Source of the DNA: an uncultured Clostridium sp.
GTDB taxonomy: Bacteria > Bacillota > Clostridia > Lachnospirales > Lachnospiraceae
Reading direction: 5' to 3'
Length of the DNA: 64,000 bases
Assembly (NCBI GenBank): GCA_900547035.1
Contig: URFM01000004.1
Location: forward strand, 1 to 64,000
The notes below the pieces were generated by a model that saw nothing but the letters and a program-made list of their open reading frames with translations, ran no database searches and was not told the DNA's origin. The position numbers and the translations under genes were made by a program. Shown here in pieces: positions 42,777 through 48,738 of this stretch (positions within the stretch are counted from its first letter, which is position 1; each line of letters begins with the position of its first letter).

Positions 42777-42805
42777 TTGTCCATAATAGCTTTTTGGATT
42801 ATAAT
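42777..42805 (+). promoter_or_regulatory. Promoter of the antisense RNA
   Basis: TTGTCC (42777-42782), a 17-base spacer, and a perfect TATAAT (42800-42805). A start near 42812 is expected. This is the cleanest plus-strand promoter in the element. Confidence 0.65.
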
Positions 42806-42811
42806 AGAAAC

Positions 42812-42908
42812 GCATAGCAGTGTAGCCCACGGTGAGGTGCTTCTACCAAAAGCACTGTTCACGTCTATCGAGTGTTGGCGCACTTGGATAGACGCTATGC
42901 CTTTTTTA
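42812..42908 (+). ncRNA. Candidate antisense regulatory RNA, about 97 nt
   Basis: Directly downstream of the plus-strand promoter. The RNA folds into an outer stem GCATAGC (42812-42818) with GCTATGC (42894-42900). It encloses one hairpin GTGCTT/AAGCAC (42837-42842, 42850-42855) and one long hairpin CGTCTATC...GATAGACG (42862-42869, 42887-42894) with inner AGTG/CACT. A T6 tract follows (42902-42907). It has no ORF and no match to an RNA family I know. The minus-strand mRNA for the 198-residue gene should start near 42914, so the RNA is complementary to the whole 5' part of that leader. Confidence 0.6.
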
Positions 42909-42920
42909 ATTATCAAGTCC

Positions 42921-42949
42921 ATTTTAGCACGAACAGCACTTTTATTCAA
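42921..42949 (-). promoter_or_regulatory. Promoter of the 198-residue gene
   Basis: On the minus strand TTGAAT (42944-42949), a 17-base spacer, and TAAAAT (42921-42926). Expected start near 42914, giving a leader of about 254 nt that carries the complement of the antisense RNA, a hairpin and the attenuator. Confidence 0.6.
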
Positions 42950-43594
42950 TCCTTAATTCCCCACATAACAGCCATATTTCATCATCACCACGCTTTCTTT
43001 TTGGTATAGACCTATCTTAACGCCGGATCTATGCCTTGTCAGTGGTGGAAATGCAAGGACTATCACGCCATCTTTTATAGAAGATGCACAAATACCACAG
43101 CCACATATTTAAAACAGAAGTCTTGTAAACCAGCCTGCCGCACATATATGCAATTTTCAATGTACCATTTCATAAGAAGCAACACTATTTTTGTTAATTG
43201 TTAATTTTCTTATATATAGAGCCACATTACAATGTACCAACTCATACAACGCCAAACAGCGTAATTATATAAGTACATTCTCAAAGCACTTCTTATTTAG
43301 CATAATCTATCATCCGAATTTTGCCCTATATATGGGACCAGCCAGCATATTATTCACTATTTCTATGCTCTGTTTTCCCGTCATCATCGGGGACAGAAAT
43401 GTCCCCGACATATGGTAGGTGTAGAAGAGGGGCCACAAACCGCCTCATCTTCCATATGATCGGTCAGATTTTTCATGAGGAGATATCAGATAAACAGCCA
43501 TCTGCTTACCCTAGCTTTTTATTGTTAATTGTTAATTGACCCTACAGCTTTTAGAGAAAGGGAGCCACCTATTGGCGACTCCCAGTCTGATACC
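42950..43594. other. Long gene-free stretch with structured pieces
   Basis: About 640 bases without an ORF above 25 codons that has a ribosome site. It holds a copy of the TAACGC leader motif (43018-43090), two GTTAATTGTTAAT motifs (43193-43205, 43524-43536), a perfect hairpin TCGGGGACA-GAAA-TGTCCCCGA (43387-43408) with a GNRA loop and no T-run, and a further pair CATATGG/CCATATG (43409-43415, 43452-43458). Function unknown. Confidence 0.45.
43018..43090 (-). repeat. TAACGC leader motif, copy 1
   Basis: On the plus strand TAACGCCGGAT, then GGTGGAAATGCAAGGACTAT (43044-43063) and GATGCACAAATAC. The same words occur in the same order at 44329-44434, the leader of the 228-residue gene. Confidence 0.5.
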
Positions 43595-44281
43595 TTACTT
43601 GTTCTTGCTTCTTCTGCCTCTCTTTCCTGCACGACGGGTTTCCCCATCTGCTTCATTTTCTTCCGATACAGCTTCATTATCCCCTTCTTCAAGCTCAGGC
43701 TCGGACTGCTCCACCAAAGCAATATCAGAGCTTTCGATATCCTGCTCGAATGTCTGGAACGGAGCTTCTTCCTGAGGTTCCGACTGCTCGGGGATTTCCG
43801 CCTCCGCTTCCAGCTTTACACTGGAAGCCTCACCTGTCTCCATACCATGCACCTTCTCTAAAATAGCCGCCATCTCAGCCGCTTTCTCACGCACATAGTT
43901 CCGAAGCTCCAATGCGCAGTCACAAAACTCCCCGTAAACACTTCTTTCCGCATCTGTCAGCTCCAAGGCATTGAAGGTACATCCTCTTTCAAGGTCGCAG
44001 TCAAATCTCTTACAGATGTTATAAATCTTTTCAAAAGCTGTCGCTTTTGCTTTTCCTGTACCCCTGATATATCTGCCCCTGCTTACTGGATAGATTTCCC
44101 CAGAAGAAGCCATTATCTTGATTGCACCTGCAATCACTCCGTCTGTCATATCCGTGGTGACGTGATCCAGAACGTATTCCGCGATTTCCTTACGCTCCAC
44201 TGGCTCTTCCTTATCTGCCATAAAAGAAGCAATGATTGCTTTCACCTCTGCGGTTCTGCTTGAATAATTACTAAGTTCCAT
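43595..44281 (-). CDS. Unknown element protein with winged-helix-like N-terminus
   Basis: 228 residues. Residues 1-75 (TAEVKAIIASFMADKEEPVERKEIAEYVLDHV, GVIAGAIKIMASSGEIYPVSRGRYIRG as consecutive parts) look like a winged-helix DNA-binding fold. A middle helical part follows (LTDAERSVYGEFCDCALELRNYV). The C-terminal 80 residues are strongly acidic (EPQEEAPFQTFEQDIESSD; ELEEGDNEAVSEENEADGE) and end in a short basic patch RRAGKRGRRSKNK. Possibly an element regulator or DNA-binding accessory protein. The ribosome site is AAGGAGGAAATCGG. Its leader carries the TAACGC motif. Confidence 0.65.
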   Translation of the reverse strand: MELSNYSSRTAEVKAIIASFMADKEEPVERKEIAEYVLDHVTTDMTDGVIAGAIKIMASSGEIYPVSRGRYIRGTGKAKATAFEKIYNICKRFDCDLERGCTFNALELTDAERSVYGEFCDCALELRNYVREKAAEMAAILEKVHGMETGEASSVKLEAEAEIPEQSEPQEEAPFQTFEQDIESSDIALVEQSEPELEEGDNEAVSEENEADGETRRAGKRGRRSKNK

Positions 44282-44328
44282 TCCGATTTCCTCCTTGAAC
44301 TTTTTTATTATTTATTGTATCTATACTT

Positions 44329-44434
44329 TAACGCTGATTTCACTGGGTGTCTGTGGTCGAAATGCAAGGAACTATGCCCACTTTTTTAGAGCATTCGCAC
44401 AGGGATTTCTTATGCCGAGTGCTGTTGCACAAAT
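44329..44434 (-). repeat. TAACGC leader motif, copy 2
   Basis: TAACGCTGAT (44329-44338), GAAATGCAAGGA (44359-44370) and TTGCACAAATCC (44420-44431) on the plus strand; it begins 48 bases before the start of the 228-residue gene and so lies in its mRNA leader. Two GC hairpins of the form GTGC...GCAC are included. Confidence 0.5.
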
Positions 44435-44476
44435 CCAGCTATAGGGTTCTTATTTTTCTTTAGAGAGGTCATACAA

Positions 44477-45088
44477 TCAATCCGCTTTTATCATCTGAAC
44501 ATTGCAGTCCATACAAAGAATGTTGACGTCTTTCGTAGCCCTGACACTGTTCCCACAAACAGGGCAGTAATACTTCCTTGTACTGCTTTTCTTCCTAGGC
44601 TTATCCGTTCCCTCGGAGTCATCTGTCTGCAAGGCTCCAAGCCGATAATTCTCACAGGCATCATAAAGCCCCCAAGCCTTGAGGTTCCTTATAAACCCTT
44701 CTGTCGGTTCCGTCACGCTCCAGCCAATCGTTGGAGCATAAGCGATTTTAAGGTCACGCATTTCCGCCTCTGTCTTAAATCGCTTATTATGATATCTCCC
44801 ATTATTGGACGTATCCTTGATACCTGTCTCCATACAGTAGATATGAACCATTTCATGAACCAATGTCGCCAGCACATTTTCAATAGGCCTTGAAAGATAT
44901 TCCGCGCTTAAATTCAGTTCATAGTATCGGTCACTACCAGAAGCCCAAATTTTCTTTGTAGTGCAGTGCCCATAGGCTTTCAAACTGCTTTGAATGGTAA
45001 TCATCACCATTGGTAGCTCCCCATTGAAATATTCCCTGTTGAATACCCCATAAGCATCCTCCAGTCTCTTTGTATCAGTACTTAACAT
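44477..45088 (-). CDS. SprT-like zinc metalloprotease-fold protein
   Basis: 203 residues. VLATLVHEMVHIYCMETG carries the HExxH zinc motif, with a third ligand likely in GRYHNKRF. A C-terminal zinc ribbon is formed by CPVCGNSVRATKDVNILCMDC. This is the architecture of SprT/Spartan-like proteins. In eukaryotes Spartan cleaves DNA-protein crosslinks; the bacterial members, common on plasmids, phages and islands, are less well understood. Cytoplasmic. Upstream gene is a 49-residue membrane protein. The TTTTAACA palindrome lies 40 bases upstream of the ATG, and GGAGG precedes it. Confidence 0.88.
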   Translation of the reverse strand: MLSTDTKRLEDAYGVFNREYFNGELPMVMITIQSSLKAYGHCTTKKIWASGSDRYYELNLSAEYLSRPIENVLATLVHEMVHIYCMETGIKDTSNNGRYHNKRFKTEAEMRDLKIAYAPTIGWSVTEPTEGFIRNLKAWGLYDACENYRLGALQTDDSEGTDKPRKKSSTRKYYCPVCGNSVRATKDVNILCMDCNVQMIKAD

Positions 45089-45127
45089 AAAGCCAAACTC
45101 CTCCGTCCTGATTTTATATTTTTATTT

Positions 45128-45149
45128 TTTTAACACTGCACTGTTAAAA
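45128..45149. repeat. Dispersed palindrome, copy 4 (best copy)
   Basis: Arms TTTTAACA and TGTTAAAA flank C-TGCA-C, a near-perfect 22-bp palindrome in the promoter zone of the SprT-like gene. Other copies: 37891-37912, 39883-39903 and 42011-42031. Confidence 0.6.
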
Positions 45150-45165
45150 GGCTCAGTACGGATAA

Positions 45166-45193
45166 GGAGCCATGAGCATACGCCCATGGCTCC
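45166..45193 (-). terminator. Hairpin after the small membrane protein
   Basis: GGAGCCATG (45166-45174) pairs perfectly with CATGGCTCC (45185-45193). It lies nine bases past the stop of the 49-residue gene. T-run absent (TTATCC), so it could be a partial terminator or a stabilising stem. Confidence 0.5.
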
Positions 45194-45201
45194 CCAGTCG
45201 C

Positions 45202-45351
45202 TTATTCACTGTCCTGTACCAGTTTCTCGACCATATCCAGAAACTTCTGGCACACCTGTTTGATCATACGGTATGCGGATAAAGATAAAGCCGCATACAT
45301 GATAAACACCGCCACAATCACCACTGTAATCAGTATCTGGTTAAACATCAT
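45202..45351 (-). CDS. Small single-pass membrane protein, 49 residues
   Basis: ATG 45351 has AAAGGAGGG seven bases upstream. The product begins MMFNQILITVVIVAVFIMYA, a membrane segment, continues ALSLSAYRMIKQVCQKF and ends LDMVEKLVQDSE: one transmembrane helix and a short amphipathic cytoplasmic tail. Too short for routine gene calling, but the ribosome site, leader motif (TAACGCTGAT at 45384-45393) and following hairpin support it. No family recognised; small holin-, toxin- or conjugation-accessory-like peptides share this form. It is the first gene of the element read from the ppdK side. Confidence 0.65.
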   Translation of the reverse strand: MMFNQILITVVIVAVFIMYAALSLSAYRMIKQVCQKFLDMVEKLVQDSE

Positions 45352-45758
45352 GTCAAAACCCTCCTTTCAAAGTGGAGCCATTCTAACGCTGATGTCCCAT
45401 TTATTCTATAGTGCTTCTGCACGGGATTTAAGACAGATTTTTATGATGATTTACCAAATCGGACAGATATCCCATACCACTATCTCAGGATCCCATATCC
45501 CCATTAAATCGGACATCATAAGACCCCTCTGTGGCTTGCAAAACACCCCCTTAAACCCATTTGAACTGTCTCACCCTACACTTATACCACCTTTGAAAGA
45601 ACTCCCCTTATAGCCCACAGCAGTTTTGCATTTCCATTTCTTTATTGCAGTTTTTGTAATTTTGTAACTCCTATCACTGCTTTACAGGCACAAAAATACC
45701 CCCTGATTTTCATCAGGGGGCACATAATTTAATTACCAGCTACAAGCAAACTTGTCAA
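45352..45758. other. Gene-free stretch at the ppdK end of the element
   Basis: It holds the leader of the 49-residue gene, with a third TAACGC motif (45384-45393) and a GTGC...GCAC hairpin, and the new ppdK terminator (45699-45720). Otherwise low-complexity and AT-rich. Confidence 0.45.
45699..45720 (-). terminator. Replacement ppdK terminator supplied by the element
   Basis: CCCCCTGAT (45699-45707) and ATCAGGGGG (45712-45720) form a perfect 9-bp stem; on the minus strand ATTTTTG follows. It lies 39 bases past the new ppdK stop and inside the element. Confidence 0.8.
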
Positions 45759-48398
45759 TTATGATTGCTGGTGCTCTTTAATAGCAGCCTGTGCAGCAGC
45801 CAGTCTCGCGATCGGAACACGGAAAGGTGAGCAGGATACATAATTCAGGCCAACCTTGTGGCAGAACTCTACGGAAGAAGGATCTCCGCCGTGCTCGCCG
45901 CAGATACCGCACTTCAGCTCCGGTCTTACGGAACGGCCCTTCTCAACCGCCATCTTCACCAGCTGTCCAACGCCCTCCTGATCCAGTCTTGCGAAGGGAT
46001 CGGACTCGTAGATCTTAGCCTTGTAGTAGGAATCTAAGAACTTGCCGGCGTCGTCACGGGAGAAGCCGAAGGTCATCTGGGTCAGATCGTTGGTTCCGAA
46101 GGAGAAGAACTCTGCCTCCTCAGCGATCTTGTCCGCAGTCAGAGCAGCTCTGGGGATCTCGATCATGGTACCGATGTGGTACTGCATGTCGGAACCTTTC
46201 TCCTTCTTAACCTGCTCTGCGGTCTCCACTACGATATCCTTTACATACTTCAGCTCTTTCTTCTCGCCTACCAGAGGAATCATGATCTCGGGAACGATGT
46301 CGTATCCGCACTCCTCTTTCACCTCGATAGCAGCCTCCATAACAGCTCTGGTCTGCATCTTGGCGATCTCAGGATAGGTAACAGCCAGACGGCAGCCACG
46401 GTGACCCATCATGGGGTTGAACTCGTGAAGCTCATCGCATTTTGCCTTAACCTCCTCAGGAGTCATACCCATATCATCAGCTAAAGCCTTGATATCCTCG
46501 GGATCGGTGGGAACGAACTCATGCAGCGGCGGATCCAGGTAACGAACGGTCATGGGTCTGCCCTCCAGAGCCTTGTACATCGCCTTGAAGTCGCCCTTCT
46601 GGAAAGGAATCAGCTCGTTTAAAGCTTCCTCTCTCTGCTCAACAGTATCGGAAAGGATCATCTTGCGGATCTTCGGGATTCTCTCAGCGTCAAAGAACAT
46701 ATGCTCGGTACGGCACAGTCCGATTCCCTCAGCGCCCAGCTTCACAGCGTTCAGCGTGTCAGCGGGAGTATCGGCGTTGGTGCGAACCTGCAGAGTTCTG
46801 AACTGGTCTGCCCAATCCATAATTCTCTGGAAGTTTCCGCTTACGCTTGCTTCCTGAGTCTGAATGTCGCCCTTGTAAATCTTGCCGGTGCTTCCGTCCA
46901 GAGAGATGTAGTCTCCCTCGTGGAAGGTGTAGCCGCCCAGCTCAAATACCTTTGCTTCCTCGTCAATCTTGATTTCGCCGCATCCAGATACGCAGCAGGT
47001 TCCCATACCTCTTGCAACAACAGCTGCGTGGGAGGTCATGCCGCCGCGAACGGTCAGGATACCCTGAGCAGCATGCATACCTTCGATGTCCTCAGGAGAG
47101 GTCTCCAGACGAACCAGGATTACGCGCTCGCCTCTTCCGCCGATTCCGGCAGCCTTGGCATCCTCTGCGGTGAAGTATACCTTACCGGCAGCAGCGCCAG
47201 GAGATGCAGGCAGAGCCTCGCCGATTACCTCGCCGGCCTTCAGCGCCTCGGGAACGAAGGTGGGATGAAGCAGCTGGTCTAAGGACTTGGCCTCGATTCT
47301 GCATACAGCGGTCTCGGGAGTGATCTGTCCCTCGTCTACCAGGTCGCAGGCGATCTGGATGGCAGCGGGAGCGGTTCTCTTTCCGTTTCTGGTCTGCAGG
47401 AAGTACAGCTTTCCTTCCTCAATGGTGAACTCCATATCCTGCATATCGTGGAAATGATTCTCCAGCTTCATTGCCAGATCTACGAACTGCTTGTAGCACT
47501 CCGGCAGATCCTTCTCCAGCTGGGAGATGGGCTGAGGAGTACGAACGCCTGCTACTACGTCCTCACCCTGAGCATTGATCAGGTACTCACCGAAAATGCC
47601 CTTAGCGCCGGTAGCGGGGTTACGGGTAAACGCAACGCCTGTTCCGGAGGTGTTGCCCTTGTTTCCAAATACCATGGTCTGTACGTTAACGGCAGTTCCC
47701 CAATCGCCGGGAATGTCGTTCATACGGCGGTAAACGATCGCTCTGGGGTTGTCCCAGGAACGGAATACGGCCTTTACGGCGCCCATCAGCTGCTCCTTGG
47801 GATCCTGAGGGAACTCTTCGCCGTTCATAGCTTCTTTGTAAACAGCTTTAAAGCGCTCTGCCAACTCCTTTAAATCCTCTGCGGTCAGCTCGGTATCGTA
47901 ATGTACGCCCTTGGCCTCCTTCATCTCATCGATGAGCTTCTCAAAGTAGGACTTGGGAACTTCCATAACCACATCAGAGTACATCTGAATGAATCTGCGG
48001 TAGGAATCATATGCGAATCTGGGGTTGCCGGTCTTCTTCGCAAATCCCTCAACCGCTACGTCGTTTAATCCCAGATTCAGAATGGTATCCATCATACCAG
48101 GCATAGAGGCTCTTGCGCCGGAACGAACGGAAACCAGTAAGGGATCCTCTGTATCGCCAAACTTCTTGCCGTTTACGCCCTCCAGCCATGCCAGAGCCTC
48201 GAAGATCTGATCCTGGATCTCCTGTGAAATCTGCTTGCCGCAGTTGTAATACTCAGTGCAGGCCTCAGTAGTTACCGTAAATCCCTGGGGAATCGGCATC
48301 CCTAAATTGGTCATCTCGGCCAGATTGCAGCCCTTGCCGCCCAGAAGGTTTCTCATTGCGGCGCTGCCTTCATGAAACTTATAAACCCATTTTGCCAT
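45759..48398 (-). CDS. ppdK: Pyruvate, phosphate dikinase
   Basis: From ATG 48398 (AGGAGG upstream), 879 residues, against 874 in the well-studied clostridial enzyme. It interconverts pyruvate, ATP and phosphate with phosphoenolpyruvate, AMP and pyrophosphate, a central step in fermentative glycolysis and gluconeogenesis. ATP-grasp domain at 1-340 (GGKGCNLAEMTNLGMPIPQG; RSGARASMPGMMDTILNLG), phosphohistidine domain with GILTVRGGMTSHAAVVARGMG near 455 (catalytic His), and C-terminal PEP/pyruvate barrel (GIGLCRTEHMFF; GLNYVSCSPFRVPIARLAA; Cys in CGICGEHGGD). The last six residues, KEHQQS, come from the inserted element and replace NNK. Two possible promoters and a cre-like site lie upstream. 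Confidence 0.97.
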   Translation of the reverse strand: MAKWVYKFHEGSAAMRNLLGGKGCNLAEMTNLGMPIPQGFTVTTEACTEYYNCGKQISQEIQDQIFEALAWLEGVNGKKFGDTEDPLLVSVRSGARASMPGMMDTILNLGLNDVAVEGFAKKTGNPRFAYDSYRRFIQMYSDVVMEVPKSYFEKLIDEMKEAKGVHYDTELTAEDLKELAERFKAVYKEAMNGEEFPQDPKEQLMGAVKAVFRSWDNPRAIVYRRMNDIPGDWGTAVNVQTMVFGNKGNTSGTGVAFTRNPATGAKGIFGEYLINAQGEDVVAGVRTPQPISQLEKDLPECYKQFVDLAMKLENHFHDMQDMEFTIEEGKLYFLQTRNGKRTAPAAIQIACDLVDEGQITPETAVCRIEAKSLDQLLHPTFVPEALKAGEVIGEALPASPGAAAGKVYFTAEDAKAAGIGGRGERVILVRLETSPEDIEGMHAAQGILTVRGGMTSHAAVVARGMGTCCVSGCGEIKIDEEAKVFELGGYTFHEGDYISLDGSTGKIYKGDIQTQEASVSGNFQRIMDWADQFRTLQVRTNADTPADTLNAVKLGAEGIGLCRTEHMFFDAERIPKIRKMILSDTVEQREEALNELIPFQKGDFKAMYKALEGRPMTVRYLDPPLHEFVPTDPEDIKALADDMGMTPEEVKAKCDELHEFNPMMGHRGCRLAVTYPEIAKMQTRAVMEAAIEVKEECGYDIVPEIMIPLVGEKKELKYVKDIVVETAEQVKKEKGSDMQYHIGTMIEIPRAALTADKIAEEAEFFSFGTNDLTQMTFGFSRDDAGKFLDSYYKAKIYESDPFARLDQEGVGQLVKMAVEKGRSVRPELKCGICGEHGGDPSSVEFCHKVGLNYVSCSPFRVPIARLAAAQAAIKEHQQS
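45778..45794. repeat. Attachment-site core, ppdK junction
   Basis: TTAATAGCAGCCTGTGC, within the last codons of ppdK (AQAAI on the minus strand). Identical to 31791-31807. Confidence 0.75.
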
Positions 48399-48738
48399 CC
48401 GTGTTACTCCTCCTCGTATTCTATAGATTGGCATATCCGCTCATATCCAGCTGCTTGTCCTGGCAAGATGTCCGTCCCTGCTGTACATGAGCCTGAAAGC
48501 AGGGCGACGCACGAAAGATCTGCTGCCGCCCATCCCGTACATTATATATCAAAAGTGAACGACTCGTAAAGGCTTTTTCTGCAAAATTCCGGAAAAATTT
48601 TAGCAATTATATACTTAAAATTGGTGAAAGTGCTTTCATTTTCAGTCTATTTTCATATATCCGTTTTTTATTCGTATATACGATTGTGCGTTTCATCTTT
48701 CTGTCAAATGACGCTCATATACCGCTAAAATTTCCCTG
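48399..48738. other. ppdK leader and promoter stretch
   Basis: Contains the ppdK leader, the promoters above and, near 48660-48700, a CGTATATACG palindrome between ppdK and the end of the RyR-domain gene. No ORF. Confidence 0.45.
48541..48638 (-). promoter_or_regulatory. ppdK promoter region with cre-like operator
   Basis: On the minus strand TATAAT at 48606-48611 has a poor -35 (48629-48634). That -35 is covered by the palindrome TGAAAGTGCTTTCA (48625-48638), one base from the CcpA cre consensus. A second TATAAT (48541-48546) has TTACGA 17 bases upstream (48564-48569). This suggests catabolite control of the upstream promoter. Confidence 0.5.

Larger units (their letters stand above)
31791..45777. 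mobile_element. 13,987-bp integrative element inserted at the 3' end of ppdK
   Basis: Bounded by identical 17-bp sequences (31791-31807 and 45778-45794). One end carries a large serine recombinase whose stop codon is 108 bases from the junction, as is usual for elements that use this integrase class. The inside is clearly AT-richer than both flanks. Cargo on the minus strand: DUF927-type ATPase, adenine methylase, a small resolvase, secreted wall-binding proteins, a SprT-like protein, a small membrane protein and several unknown genes. I see no relaxase, conjugation or phage structural gene, so transfer would need a helper. The insertion swaps the last three residues and the terminator of ppdK rather than breaking it. 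Confidence 0.85.

Noticed and set aside
42812..42908. Riboswitch or known large RNA (GOLLD/ROOL-type)
   Set aside because: The RNA is only about 97 nt and opposite to the gene it seems to control; no known riboswitch core was recognised. Those large RNAs cannot be confirmed by eye.
37891..45149. Dispersed palindromes as a CRISPR array or transposon ends
   Set aside because: Copies are thousands of bases apart, lack regular spacers and lie in leaders, so operators are more likely.
31791..45777. Prophage or conjugative element
   Set aside because: No capsid, tail, portal, terminase, relaxase or type IV secretion gene was recognised. It is better called an integrative element that needs outside help.
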